64,000 bases of DNA from CAZPDM01 sp964585305 (GCA_964585305.1 CAZPDM010000008.1:14758-78757), one strand, 5' to 3'. Positions 54,479-64,000 are shown, counted from the stretch's first letter. The notes: generated by a model not told the origin, from the sequence alone. Numbers and translations: made by a program.

Positions 54479-54482
54479 TTTT

Positions 54483-54508
54483 AAAGGCAGGCTATTAACC
54501 CTGCCTTT
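54483..54508 (+). terminator. Terminator of pheST
   Basis: A 9-bp stem (AAAGGCAGG with CCTGCCTTT) and 8-base loop follows the pheT stop by five bases, with an A-run after it. Confidence 0.75.
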
Positions 54509-54583
54509 AAAAAAATGACATTTCGCTTATCTCACTAAAATTTTTTCTTACTTGTACAAATTAAAATTTAAGGAAAAGCCACG

Positions 54584-57500
54584 ATGAAGAATATACTAAA
54601 TTTTTTTATTCTGATGCTATTTTTTTTAGGAGCATTTATTCTTAGCCAAGAAAATAATGAAGTTGCAGGTGAAAAAGAAGAATCTCCTGTATTAAAAATA
54701 TTGCATCTAAAAAAAGATGAAACGGCTATTCCCACAATTTTAGAAATCGTTGCAGCTTCTCCGACTCAAGAAACTGTACAGACAGCAGCCGGTTTTTTTT
54801 TAGAAATGGATCCTAAATTAGAAGGAATCGTTGCAGGATTTTTGGAACTAGCATTTCATAGTAATACCGATGTTGCAAATTTTACGCAATCTATGTTTAA
54901 TAAAGCAAAAGAAGATTGGATATTTGCAATTCGAGATCTCCTAAAAAATGGTACTGTTGAAGAAAAAAATAAGGCAGCAATTCTATTAACTAAACATAAT
55001 GCAGATGAAATCGATACATTTGCAGAATTGCTTGAATCGAACGATGCTATAGATCAACAAATCGCAATTACTCAATTAAAAGAACTTAGTAAACTTCATA
55101 CAATTTTAATCATTCAACGTTTGATTGAACTCGCGGAAATAAATCCTAATCCCAAACTTAGTGAAAATATCCAAAATTTATTAAAGTTTGTTGGAAAAAA
55201 AAATGTCAATAGTATGATTTTAGTCCTCAAAGAAACTAGCAGCGAATTCGGACGTAACTTGCTTATTCAAATTTTGGAAAGTTTCGGAGAAGATTTCGTT
55301 ATTCCTGCTATTGAAACATTGCAAAATAATCTTGATCTAGAAATCAAAGAATTGGTAAAAAAAATCTTCAAAAAAATGGGTGTAAAAATTATACCAAATA
55401 TTCTTAATTCTTTAGCAGATCGCCGTCCATTAGTACATTCTTTGATAGAAGAAGTGATTAAATCTTTTGGCTCAAATGCTGTTAAAGAATTAACAAATAT
55501 TTTGGAAAATGGCACTCGCGATGAACAAAAGCTGGCTTTTGAAGCACTTGCCATTCTTGGTACAGATGCGAAAGAATCCTTTCCTGTGATAAAGCCTTTT
55601 TTAAGCAAAAAAAATGATCTTCAATATCCCGCACTTTACGCTCTTAGTATGATGGGAGATGCTTCTAAAGATGCTGTAGAAGACTTAAAAATGGTTGTCA
55701 AGGTAGCAGGAAGAGATTATTTAATCCGTTCTACTGCTGCGGATTGTCTAGCAAATGCAGGTATTGCAGCTCAAGAAGCTTTACCGGTTTTTTTAGAACG
55801 ATTAAAATGGGAAAATGAAGATTTCAAAGAACAAATTCCTGAAGTTCGTAAATCAATATGTGATGCAATTGGAAATATAGGGAGCGGTGCTATCAAAGCA
55901 GTACCCACATTAGTACTATGCGTATCTAAAGATACCGATGAAAGTGTTGTTCGCGCTGCTGCAGATGCTATTGGTAAAATAGCATCTAAAGTAGAAGGCT
56001 CTCCAAAAGAATTGCAAGACAGTGTTGATCCATTAGTAGAAGTTTTTATCAACTATGGACCAAAAGAAATGCAAGCTGCTGCTATCGCATTAGCCCAAAT
56101 TGCAAAATCAAACAGCAATATTTTAAATAACAAACTTTTGAGGATGTTGCAAACCAATAGAAATTCCTCTATTCGTTTGGGGGTTGCAATCACTTTTAAA
56201 TATATTGGAAAAAATGCGCAACTCTTATTAGCAAAATTATCTAGTGCTGCTCGTACAGATGAAAGCGATTTAGTTCGTCAAGAGTTAGCATTAGCTTTTG
56301 CAGAAATTGGTCCATTTCCAGAAAGTATTCGTACATTAGTAGAAATGGTACGAGATGAATCTACTCTCGTTCGTAATGCTGCAATAAAATCTTTAGGAAA
56401 AATGGGACCACAGGCTGTTGGATATATTACATTAGCTTTGAATCGTTATAATAATGATGCTTACCGCATTTTATATCTGCAAGCGTTGAGTAACTTAGGT
56501 CCGCATGCTATCAGCTCTTTGAATAATGTTATGGGATTTTTAAATTCATCTAATAGCAGCCTTCAAAAAGAAGCTATTCGCACATTAGGGAATATGGGGA
56601 CTGAAGCTATTAAAAATAATAGTACTGTTTTATCAAAAATTTTACAAGTTACAAAGCAAAGTAATGATCCTGAAGTATATGAATTGACTAAAGTTGCTTT
56701 AATTCAATTTGGTCCACAAGTTTTTTCAGATGTTCTAGAATTGCTAAAAGAACCTAATCAACAGGTTCAACAGCTAGCAATTTCAGTTTTAGATAAGTTT
56801 AGTGGTGGAAACTTAGAAGAACTTACAAAGGTTATTCTTGAAGGCCAAGATCCATTTTTAGTAGCACAACTTATCCCTATCATTGGCAAAAATAATATAA
56901 CATTAGATATTCTTTTAAAAAAATTAGATGATCCTAATACTGTTGTAAAAAATTCCTTAATCGACACTATTAGTCGTATGGGAACTCCTGCAATTCCTAA
57001 ATTGCTAAATATTTTATTAAATAGCGAAAATGAAGAATCATGTAATACTGTAAGTCGTATATTAGCCAAAATTGGTAATTCTGCTGTTCTTTCTCTTCTA
57101 AACTCTCTCAAAACAGTGCCACCCCAAAATAAACTTGCTCAACGTAGTTTAATTAAAACTTTAGGTGATATGGGCATAAAAGCTCAAAAGGCAATTTTAC
57201 CTTTGATAGATTATTTAAAACTATGGAAAGGCGAAGAACGAATATTTGTTGCCCGGAACCTTGGTAAAATAGGAGTTCCAGCGATTCCTTACTTAGTGCG
57301 GTTACTCTCTAATCCTGATAAATCTATTCAACAGGCTGCAATTGTCGCATTGGAAGAAACCAAATCTCCTATTGCAATTGAATATCTTTTAAAAACATTA
57401 AAAGACCCACATTGGCTTTCTCAAGTTATTACTGCTTGTACAAAAATGAAAAACATCGCACCACCAGTTTTAATCAATTTTCTTAATGATAGCAATGAAT

Positions 57501-57649
57501 ATATTCGCTTTGCCTGTGCGGCAAGTCTTATGGAAATTGGAGAAGCCAAAGCATTAGATGCTCTACAAAAACAAGAAGCCGCTGAAAACAACGATATGAT
57601 TAAATATATCTTGCAAAAAAGCATTGAACGAATACAAGAGAAAAAATAA
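54584..57649 (+). CDS. Secreted HEAT-repeat protein (1,021 aa)
   Basis: A signal peptide (MKNILNFFILMLFFLGAFILS, mature Gln 22) is followed by HEAT-like helical repeats across the whole protein. Repeats show the pattern L-x-x-L/A-A-x-x-L-G-x-x-G and Pro-containing helices (AIPTILEIVAASP, TADCLANAGIAAQEALPVFLERL, VPTLVLCVSKDTDESVVRAAADAIGKIA, AAIKSLGKMGPQAVGYI, AIPYLVRLLSNPDKSIQQAAIVALEET). No enzymatic motif is seen. It is probably a periplasmic or surface scaffold that binds other proteins. The start has AAGGAA upstream. It is a single gene ended by a strong terminator, next to another giant scaffold protein. Confidence 0.9.
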   Translation: MKNILNFFILMLFFLGAFILSQENNEVAGEKEESPVLKILHLKKDETAIPTILEIVAASPTQETVQTAAGFFLEMDPKLEGIVAGFLELAFHSNTDVANFTQSMFNKAKEDWIFAIRDLLKNGTVEEKNKAAILLTKHNADEIDTFAELLESNDAIDQQIAITQLKELSKLHTILIIQRLIELAEINPNPKLSENIQNLLKFVGKKNVNSMILVLKETSSEFGRNLLIQILESFGEDFVIPAIETLQNNLDLEIKELVKKIFKKMGVKIIPNILNSLADRRPLVHSLIEEVIKSFGSNAVKELTNILENGTRDEQKLAFEALAILGTDAKESFPVIKPFLSKKNDLQYPALYALSMMGDASKDAVEDLKMVVKVAGRDYLIRSTAADCLANAGIAAQEALPVFLERLKWENEDFKEQIPEVRKSICDAIGNIGSGAIKAVPTLVLCVSKDTDESVVRAAADAIGKIASKVEGSPKELQDSVDPLVEVFINYGPKEMQAAAIALAQIAKSNSNILNNKLLRMLQTNRNSSIRLGVAITFKYIGKNAQLLLAKLSSAARTDESDLVRQELALAFAEIGPFPESIRTLVEMVRDESTLVRNAAIKSLGKMGPQAVGYITLALNRYNNDAYRILYLQALSNLGPHAISSLNNVMGFLNSSNSSLQKEAIRTLGNMGTEAIKNNSTVLSKILQVTKQSNDPEVYELTKVALIQFGPQVFSDVLELLKEPNQQVQQLAISVLDKFSGGNLEELTKVILEGQDPFLVAQLIPIIGKNNITLDILLKKLDDPNTVVKNSLIDTISRMGTPAIPKLLNILLNSENEESCNTVSRILAKIGNSAVLSLLNSLKTVPPQNKLAQRSLIKTLGDMGIKAQKAILPLIDYLKLWKGEERIFVARNLGKIGVPAIPYLVRLLSNPDKSIQQAAIVALEETKSPIAIEYLLKTLKDPHWLSQVITACTKMKNIAPPVLINFLNDSNEYIRFACAASLMEIGEAKALDALQKQEAAENNDMIKYILQKSIERIQEKK

Positions 57650-57661
57650 GTTATAGACAAA

Positions 57662-57698
57662 AAATTTAAGTTGACTGAAAACAGTCAGCTTAAATTTT
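57662..57698 (+). terminator. Terminator after the HEAT-repeat gene
   Basis: A 16-bp stem with one G-T pair (AAATTTAAGTTGACTG with CAGTCAGCTTAAATTT) and a 4-base loop is followed by TTTTATG. Confidence 0.85.
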
Positions 57699-57732
57699 TT
57701 ATGAAAATATATACAAAGGATCAATATATATT

Positions 57733-60700
57733 ATGACAACTGACTTTAACTATCATAATCTTCGTGGACTGCTGAATATAACAGGTCAACTTTCTGTTGA
57801 AGAATCATTAAGCATTTTATCTTCTTTAATTACTTTACTTGATCAAGTACATCGTTCTACAGGAAATTGCTATGGGAAACTTCAATCCCAAAATATTCTT
57901 ATTTCTCAGAATCAAGAAATTTCTTTAGCATATAAACCAACTTTAGAAAATCAAGGAAAATCATGCTCGGATCAATCTGTTGACATTTTAGGTTTAGGAA
58001 AGATTTTTTTTGAAATGCTAACAGGGACCCCTCTTGGTTCTAATATTTTAGAATGGAGAGGAAAATATTCCAGTCTTAAAAAATTAAAAAATATGCCACA
58101 AATACAAGAATTTTGTTGGAGAATGCTAGCTCGTCTAGGAATTCGTTTCTCCTCTTTAATAGAAATTCAAAAATGGTTAGTGGCTTTACAATCGCCCTAT
58201 AATACTAGTTATATATTATGGTTTGCTTGTCAAGAATGGTATTATCATGACTTTTCCAGAATTTGCGAGGAATCTCGACATTCTAATTTACTTTCAAAAT
58301 TCTCTCCATGCTTTTCAACTCCAATTCCAGAAAAATTAGATACAAGATTTCGACAAAATTGGCGAACATCGTTTGTCCAAATAATAACACAAAATATCAG
58401 CAAATTAAGCCAGGAAGAAATTCAATCTTTAGTAAAAGGGTTAGTTATTTTTCCTGAACAAAAATGCTTAAAAAAAATATTATCTCGATTATCTATACAG
58501 GAAAAAAATGAATGCTCTTTCTTACTTAAATTTTATGATAGAACTAATAAAAAATATTTCAAAAAATATATTACTAAAAAAATACAAGATATTTTAAAAG
58601 ATAAAAATAAATGGAAAGATGCTCTATCATTTTGGTTAACGCTTGTTTCTCCTAAAGATGCTATTGATTATATTCTGAAAGGATTAGAATTTCATAAAAC
58701 AAGCCAGCACTATTCTAGATTATCAAGACATGAGGCTATCGTTCAACTATTTAGAACACTGCCAGAAGAAATATGGGAAAGTACAATAACAAGTCTATTT
58801 AAACTTAGTAATCATTCTGAAAATTTTATACGCTATACTGCAATTCGATTATTAAAGTGGATTTGTATTGGACCAGACTGCCGAAAACAACCTTCTTATC
58901 TTTGGAGGGAAACACATCGCATTCAGCAAGAACTTTGGCAATATATTTCTGAAAATATTTCTACTATTTCAGATGAAAAAATATCCGAATGGCTTTATAA
59001 AAAAATTGAAACACCCAAAATAGTTTTTGAAAATAAGCCGGAAATTATTGAGGCGACAATAGAAGTTAATGAGTACAAAGAAAAACCGAAAACTCAGCCA
59101 ATTATTTTAGCCGCTGTTAAAGAAGACGACGACGACTCTGGAATTTTAGATGAAATTGAACAAGCTGTAGAAGCTGAAATTGCGGCAGAAGAAAATAGTA
59201 CGCAAGATATAAAAACACAGTCTATTCAAAATGATTTGGAAGCAATTTATGATGCTGAAGATATTTATGGTATTGACGCAGAAATTGAAATTATTGGAAA
59301 ACATTCTAATATAGAAAAAACTCTTAATAGAGAGCCAATTGTTACATCGAAAGTAGAGCCGCTAAAGAAAATTGAACAAGATACACAATCTAATGATAAA
59401 GATGTTGTAATCATTGAAGAAATTAAAGAAGAAAATGTTGATAACCAGGAAATTAGCAATGCTTTCGATAAATTAGATTCAGAAAAAATCAACGCGGAAG
59501 AAAAGAATATTCATGATAAAGAAGTTCATGAACTGGGAGAATTAGAATCGGAATTGTTGACGGAATTGAACACAACTTCAATGAACCACAACCCAGAAGG
59601 AGTTGGAGTTAAAGATTCAATATTCTGTGAAATTCAAAAAGCATTAGAAATTCTAAAGGTCTCAGAACAACAGCTTATGGAATTGATTCTTGATGAAAGT
59701 ATTAACGCATACTATATAGAATACGAAACTAAATTTGTTGAATCTGAAATTAGAGTATTTTGGAAAAATACCATATCCGGACTTTCAGCTAAAGAAAGAT
59801 TTCTTAAAATTATTGATATCTTACATGTTTTTCCAGATGAAATCTTGTGGAAATGGTATGAATATTATAAAAAAATAAATAGAGACATAAATTTTGAATC
59901 TCTTTTAGAATTTGGTTGTCCTTCTGAAATAGTCTCTCGAATTATGGCTATTTTGTATAGCATTCCATTTTTAAAACTAAAAGCAATTAAACTTGATTGG
60001 AAGACAGTTGATGAATGCGCATTTTTATTTGCCAAAAGAAAAAATGATTTTCCTTTATATAAAGAAGGCATTCATTTAGTAGTTGCTACTTCTGACTGGT
60101 CATCTTTCATGAAGGATTATGACTATTTAAAATTTGCATTGGGTTGTGAAATTAAAGTTGTCATAGCAATGCAAGAAGATATTCTGTTCATTCGAAAAGA
60201 ATATTTAGCCAAATATAAGCCAGAATTGTATGCAGAATTGTCAGAAATTGAGCCTTCAAAAGAAGACATTTTAAAGAAAATATCTGAAGTAAAAGAAAAA
60301 GAATTAGAAGAAATTCAAGATCTAGAATCAGAAATTGAAGAAAAAAGTAAAATCGTAGAACCTTTACTTCCTGCTGCTTTTCCTATGGAAAGTATTTTAG
60401 AAAAACCTCAACCTATAGAATTAACAGACGCTGAAATAGTTATACCAGAGCTTCCAGAGCTTAAAGAAGTTGAATTACCTCCAGTAACTGAAAAACCTAA
60501 AGAAGAAGCAGCTTCTATATCTTTTAAAGATTTGCAATGTTCTTCTGATGTCCTTGATATTTTAGGAAAACAACAAGAATATTTAATGCCTTTAGAAAGT
60601 GATGAGACTACAGGAGCTTTACCACCAACGTTATTGCCTAAACCACCAAAATCATTTGAGAAATTACCTGATGTTGATAAAATGGCGGAAGAAATAATAG

Positions 60701-63084
60701 AAGAAGTGTCTCCAGATGTCGAATTACCCAAGTCAGGTGAAGAAGGTCCTGATATAAAACAAATCGTAAGAAAATCTCGTGCTCCTTTAAAACCGCCATC
60801 CCCTGATATTATTCAAACGTTCGGATTAGAAAAAGACAAAAAGGGTGCAAAACGACAGATTTCAAGAGGCAAGAAAGCTAAACCTAAAACTGAGCCAGAA
60901 CTAGAATTGCCAATTCCTGAATTGTTGCCACCAGGACCACTCTTTCCATCACCGCAAGCTCCACCAATGCAACAGCCAACATCAATAGATGCTCCGCCTC
61001 CACCGCCGCCTCCACCGTCTGCTCTTCCTACAATACCCGCATTACCTCAAATGTCTATACCGAAACCAACGTATTCTCCCAAAGATGAAATGCTTCGAGG
61101 AATTACACTTCCAACATCTGAAAAACCTGAAGCTAAGCCAATCATAAGGAAACCTGCAGGAGCAATTCCATTTGAACCTATTATTTCATCTAAAGATACT
61201 AAAAAAGAAGAACGTCTTGAATCCGAATTAATACCTACAGCACCACCACCGCCGCCAATGATGGCTATTCCACCCGAAGAAGATTTTTCCGATCTTGAAG
61301 AAGGTATTCCTACTTTAGATGATGGAGGGAGCTATTTCAAAAAGGAAAAAATTCCTCAACCCAAACCAGCTAAAAAAGAAGATGCTGAATTTCTTTGTAA
61401 AAGTCCTAATAAGTCCTTAGAATGGATTGCATTTAGAAATGACACTTCAGTTGCTAAAGAAAGAAAACAAGAGCAGCAACGTCAAGATATTTCTGAAACA
61501 TCAATGGAAGACAGAGAAATACTTGACAGAAAGAAAAGAGACAAAATAGTAGCCAAACCAAAAGGAAAAGCTAAAAAAATTGTACCTCTATCACGTAAAA
61601 AAGCAAAAATTAGGGATGAAATTTCGAAAATCCCTCAAGAAGCTGAACCTGAAATTATGGCAAGTATGGATGAACTTTTTGGTGAAGGAGATGCGGATTT
61701 CGAAGCACCTGAATATGAAGAACTTAAACCTGAAATAACTGCGGAAGAAGAATCCGAATTATTAGATACAGGCAAACGTAAAAAAGCAAAAATCAAACTA
61801 GACCGAGTACAAGATAAAATCTCAGAGTTAAAACAAAAAATTAAAGAAAAAATTGCAGAAGAAAAAAAACTGCCTAAAGCAACAATTGAAAAAAAAACTA
61901 TCTCAAAAAAGGTTCCTCCTTTCGATCAAACACCATTAAAAATGCCTACTCCAACTCCTCTTAAATTTGAAAAGACATTAGGAAATGAAGCAGGAAAGCC
62001 TGGCCCATTTGAAAGATTCGTCGCGCAATCGGTTTTGATGATGAAGACATTCCAAGTTATTTTAGGGCTCAAATTTGTATTGTTTGCTCAAGCTGTTGAC
62101 ATTATTATCCAAACAATTACAAGCTACATTACGAATATTTATAATACATGGAAGTTGACAAAAACAATCCACCGTGCTTGGCAACGACAGCAATCTGGGC
62201 AACTTCAACAAGCAGTATTAGATGATTTTCAAAAAGGAAGAATACAATTTTTGAGATTTTTAAATCTTCCAGGTTTTGTTTTAGAAGACCAGATCAAACG
62301 TATTTCTAAAAAAGATAATTTAAAAGAACTTTCTCAAAATATGTTTCCTTTGCAATTGGCTTTAGAACTACGTGGCCATTTGGACGAAATGAAACGAGAC
62401 CTTTCTTTGTTAACAACTGCTCAAAGAGCTGAATTTGTAAAAAGTGGTTTAACCGATTTTTTGATCAGCTTTATTCCCAATCCAGTTGATTTTTTGATAC
62501 CTTGGAAAGACTTTTTTATTATGCTATTTTGGATGAAATACTCAAGAACTCATACAAAAATTATGTATGCAGAGTTTTTAATTAGCTATCAAGCTATCCT
62601 TAAAAACCTTGCAGAACAAAAAAAAGCAGATTGGGATCAGTCTAATAAATATCAGGAAAATTCTATTTCTCAAAAACCTTTTCCTAAACAACCTATGTTC
62701 TATCCTACTTCCTGGGAAAACTATCTTTTGCAGTCTGTTGGAAAAGAAATCGAACTTTGGAGCATAGAAGATGCTATTAAGAAAGCACGAACTAGTTTGC
62801 AACGAATTTTACAAATGTCTTGTAAACTTGATATATGCTTACAACCTAGAATTTGGCAACGTTGGGAATTACTTTTTGATACTTACCAAATGAATCTTTC
62901 CCAAACACAGCATCCTTTATTGTTTTTAGAACTAGAACGATGGTTAACTCAAACTGTGGGGCAACTTCTACATGATAAAGGAATGGAATTAAATTTGGAA
63001 GAACGCCAAGCACGATTAAAAGAAATTCAAGATTTCCAACGTCGCTACCGTTTGCAACAAAAAATTGCTAAGTCTTTGCTATAG
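57733..63084 (+). CDS. 1,783-residue scaffold with degenerate kinase-like N-terminus
   Basis: The first 160 residues look like the C-lobe of a Ser/Thr kinase in which catalytic residues are lost. GKLQSQNILISQ stands where HxDLKPxN is expected, AYKP where DFG is expected, and SDQSVDILGLGKIFFEMLTGTPL matches the helix-F region. No Gly-rich loop is seen, so it is a pseudokinase by inspection. Helical repeats follow (about 160-440), then an acidic linker, a second folded block near 630-830 (ESEIRVFWKNTISGLSAKERFLKIIDIL), and a Pro/Glu/Lys-rich region (about 860-1420) with a PPPPPPP run. The C-terminal helical block (about 1425-1783) includes one hydrophobic stretch (VILGLKFVLFAQAVDIIIQTI). AAAGGA precedes the ATG. 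It may serve as a large scaffold; function unknown. Confidence 0.85.
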   Translation: MTTDFNYHNLRGLLNITGQLSVEESLSILSSLITLLDQVHRSTGNCYGKLQSQNILISQNQEISLAYKPTLENQGKSCSDQSVDILGLGKIFFEMLTGTPLGSNILEWRGKYSSLKKLKNMPQIQEFCWRMLARLGIRFSSLIEIQKWLVALQSPYNTSYILWFACQEWYYHDFSRICEESRHSNLLSKFSPCFSTPIPEKLDTRFRQNWRTSFVQIITQNISKLSQEEIQSLVKGLVIFPEQKCLKKILSRLSIQEKNECSFLLKFYDRTNKKYFKKYITKKIQDILKDKNKWKDALSFWLTLVSPKDAIDYILKGLEFHKTSQHYSRLSRHEAIVQLFRTLPEEIWESTITSLFKLSNHSENFIRYTAIRLLKWICIGPDCRKQPSYLWRETHRIQQELWQYISENISTISDEKISEWLYKKIETPKIVFENKPEIIEATIEVNEYKEKPKTQPIILAAVKEDDDDSGILDEIEQAVEAEIAAEENSTQDIKTQSIQNDLEAIYDAEDIYGIDAEIEIIGKHSNIEKTLNREPIVTSKVEPLKKIEQDTQSNDKDVVIIEEIKEENVDNQEISNAFDKLDSEKINAEEKNIHDKEVHELGELESELLTELNTTSMNHNPEGVGVKDSIFCEIQKALEILKVSEQQLMELILDESINAYYIEYETKFVESEIRVFWKNTISGLSAKERFLKIIDILHVFPDEILWKWYEYYKKINRDINFESLLEFGCPSEIVSRIMAILYSIPFLKLKAIKLDWKTVDECAFLFAKRKNDFPLYKEGIHLVVATSDWSSFMKDYDYLKFALGCEIKVVIAMQEDILFIRKEYLAKYKPELYAELSEIEPSKEDILKKISEVKEKELEEIQDLESEIEEKSKIVEPLLPAAFPMESILEKPQPIELTDAEIVIPELPELKEVELPPVTEKPKEEAASISFKDLQCSSDVLDILGKQQEYLMPLESDETTGALPPTLLPKPPKSFEKLPDVDKMAEEIIEEVSPDVELPKSGEEGPDIKQIVRKSRAPLKPPSPDIIQTFGLEKDKKGAKRQISRGKKAKPKTEPELELPIPELLPPGPLFPSPQAPPMQQPTSIDAPPPPPPPPSALPTIPALPQMSIPKPTYSPKDEMLRGITLPTSEKPEAKPIIRKPAGAIPFEPIISSKDTKKEERLESELIPTAPPPPPMMAIPPEEDFSDLEEGIPTLDDGGSYFKKEKIPQPKPAKKEDAEFLCKSPNKSLEWIAFRNDTSVAKERKQEQQRQDISETSMEDREILDRKKRDKIVAKPKGKAKKIVPLSRKKAKIRDEISKIPQEAEPEIMASMDELFGEGDADFEAPEYEELKPEITAEEESELLDTGKRKKAKIKLDRVQDKISELKQKIKEKIAEEKKLPKATIEKKTISKKVPPFDQTPLKMPTPTPLKFEKTLGNEAGKPGPFERFVAQSVLMMKTFQVILGLKFVLFAQAVDIIIQTITSYITNIYNTWKLTKTIHRAWQRQQSGQLQQAVLDDFQKGRIQFLRFLNLPGFVLEDQIKRISKKDNLKELSQNMFPLQLALELRGHLDEMKRDLSLLTTAQRAEFVKSGLTDFLISFIPNPVDFLIPWKDFFIMLFWMKYSRTHTKIMYAEFLISYQAILKNLAEQKKADWDQSNKYQENSISQKPFPKQPMFYPTSWENYLLQSVGKEIELWSIEDAIKKARTSLQRILQMSCKLDICLQPRIWQRWELLFDTYQMNLSQTQHPLLFLELERWLTQTVGQLLHDKGMELNLEERQARLKEIQDFQRRYRLQQKIAKSLL

Positions 63085-63130
63085 CATAAAATGCTTTAAC
63101 TTGAAATTTACATAAAAATATGATATAATT

Positions 63131-63159
63131 AAAAAGGTTGCTTATTAGGCAACCTTTTT
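63131..63159 (+). terminator. Terminator after the scaffold gene
   Basis: AAAAAGGTTGC pairs with GCAACCTTTTT (11 bp) around a 7-base loop and continues into TTTAATTT. Confidence 0.85.
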
Positions 63160-63161
63160 AA

Positions 63162-63198
63162 TTTAGATAGCTACTTTATATTTAGATAGCTACTTTTA
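63162..63198 (+). repeat. Tandem 19-bp duplication in the lipoprotein leader
   Basis: TTTAGATAGCTACTTTA occurs twice, beginning at 63162 and 63181. The second copy ends next to the ribosome site AGGAGA of the lipoprotein gene. It looks like a recent slippage duplication, and could also be a paired regulator site. Confidence 0.5.
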
Positions 63199-63208
63199 GG
63201 AGAAAAAA

Positions 63209-63889
63209 ATGAATATAAAAATATGGAAATTCGAAAGCCCTAAAATTTTGGCAATAATATTATTATCTTCACTTCTGATTGCTTGCCAAACTCCTATGTA
63301 CACATTTGAATATGCAACAACATATTTGGAAATTCCTACACCTAATCCCAATAACCCTGCGACCACAACAATAACAGCTCCTCCTTTAAAGTATGAAATT
63401 ACTTATGAAGGTCCTGCTGATACTTCTGAACGCCATTTACGTTTTACTATGGATTTGCAAAATACCAGCACCTATAAGGCTTCTTTAAATTTAAATTCTC
63501 TTAAACTTTTGGACGATGATAAACGTGAAATTCCTGGCTCTATTGAAGGTAATTATGTTGGAGTTCAAGCGTTAGACATATATCCAGGAACTTCGGCGAA
63601 AATATCTCTTGTTTTCCGATTTCCTGCATTATACGATTTTACAAATGTCGGCTCTCTGCAACTTGCTTGGATTTATCAAAGCAATGAACAAATTTTCTCA
63701 CAATTAAGCAAATTTATTCGCAAAGAAATAGAATACCGTTCTGTTTATCCTTATGATCCTTGGTATTCTCCTTGGTATTCCAGTCCCTATTTATGGGGAA
63801 GTGTGTATTGGGGAGTTGATGTTGGTTTACACCATTGGGGACATTGGAGATACCATCATCATCGACCATGGAGACGCCATTGTAAATAA
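63209..63889 (+). CDS. Lipoprotein of unknown function with His/Trp-rich C-terminus
   Basis: The 226-residue protein has a lipobox (LLSSLLIAC, Cys 26 as lipid site). The middle part is beta-rich (PLKYEITYEGPADTSERHLRFTMDLQNTS, then VSIEGNYVGVQALDIYPGTSAKISLVFRF-like strands), as in immunoglobulin-like folds. The last 50 residues are very rich in Trp, Tyr, His, Pro and Arg (WYSPWYSSPYLWGSVYWGVD, HHWGHWRYHHHRPWRRHCK). That composition could bind metals or carbohydrate; this is inference. AGGAGA is eight bases before the ATG. A terminator follows. Confidence 0.8.
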   Translation: MNIKIWKFESPKILAIILLSSLLIACQTPMYTFEYATTYLEIPTPNPNNPATTTITAPPLKYEITYEGPADTSERHLRFTMDLQNTSTYKASLNLNSLKLLDDDKREIPGSIEGNYVGVQALDIYPGTSAKISLVFRFPALYDFTNVGSLQLAWIYQSNEQIFSQLSKFIRKEIEYRSVYPYDPWYSPWYSSPYLWGSVYWGVDVGLHHWGHWRYHHHRPWRRHCK

Positions 63890-63899
63890 AGCAAAACAA

Positions 63900-63940
63900 A
63901 AAGTTATTTTTCAAGAAAAAAATACTTGAGAAATAACTTT
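63900..63940 (+). terminator. Terminator at the right end of the window
   Basis: A 16-bp stem with one G-T pair (AAAGTTATTTTTCAAG with CTTGAGAAATAACTTT) and a 9-base loop is followed by TTTTG. No gene is seen in the last 60 bases. Confidence 0.85.
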
Positions 63941-64000
63941 TTTTGTCAAAATTTGTTCTCAAAAACAATATAAAAAATTTCTAAAATATGCTAGGTTTTA

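Overview
The window is AT-rich, densely coded DNA from a bacterium with a Gram-negative-type envelope. The evidence is lipoproteins with lipoboxes, a MacA/MacB-type efflux set, type IV pilus-type prepilins, a TRAP substrate-binding protein and many signal peptides. Strong Shine-Dalgarno sites precede most genes, several TTGACA-type promoters are visible, and one good sigma-54-type promoter is present. The mix of Ser/Thr kinase, pseudokinase, very long TPR and HEAT proteins, SUMF1-like and kelch proteins, a cathepsin-like secreted protease, ClpC and an archaeal/eukaryotic-type PheRS suggests a member of the PVC/Planctomycetota or another deep-branching phylum. The phylum cannot be fixed from the sequence. 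No rRNA, tRNA, CRISPR array, phage or transposase gene was found.

Layout. 1-2 kb: leftward operon of a FHA-like protein and a SWIM zinc-finger protein, cut by the window edge. 2-9.5 kb: a membrane-anchored VWA protein, a polyprenyl glycosylphosphotransferase and a macA-ATPase-macB efflux operon behind a palindromic candidate operator. 9.5-17 kb: a Fe(III)-type binding lipoprotein; a 510-base gap with a possible structured RNA and a sigma-54 promoter, leading to a small secreted Cys-rich protein; a methyltransferase; and a four-gene pilin/ABC-exporter cluster. 17-28 kb: a 2,941-residue TPR protein and a secreted isoamylase. 28-37 kb (minus strand): Wzx-like flippase, TPR lipoprotein, tandem palindromic repeats broken by an assembly gap, RNB exoribonuclease, YbjN-like protein, RsfS and ClpC. 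37-44 kb: Ser/Thr kinase, YgeW-type carbamoyltransferase, SUMF1-like protein, kelch protein with a C-terminal anchor, and a sigma-54 activator coupled to a TRAP binding protein. 44-50 kb: a glycosyltransferase-phosphatase fusion, a Cys-rich repeat protein with a second gap, NhaC, and a tandem thioredoxin with a papain-family protease. 50-64 kb: SNase-like protein, PheS/PheT, HEAT-repeat protein, a 1,783-residue pseudokinase-like scaffold and a lipoprotein.

How the parts fit. The window is mostly short operons or single genes separated by good intrinsic terminators. A common theme is the cell envelope and secreted proteins. Eight of nine predicted signal-peptidase-I substrates have Gln as the first mature residue, the pattern known as the Q-rule in Bacteroidota. 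Several secreted proteins are very Cys-rich, and a secreted double thioredoxin is encoded beside the Cys-rich protease. The most unusual single items are the sigma-54-driven Cys-rich secreted protein with its structured leader region, the zinc-ribbon insertion in PheT, the glycosyltransferase-phosphatase fusion, the HTH-less sigma-54 activator coupled to a TRAP binding protein, and the giant scaffold proteins.
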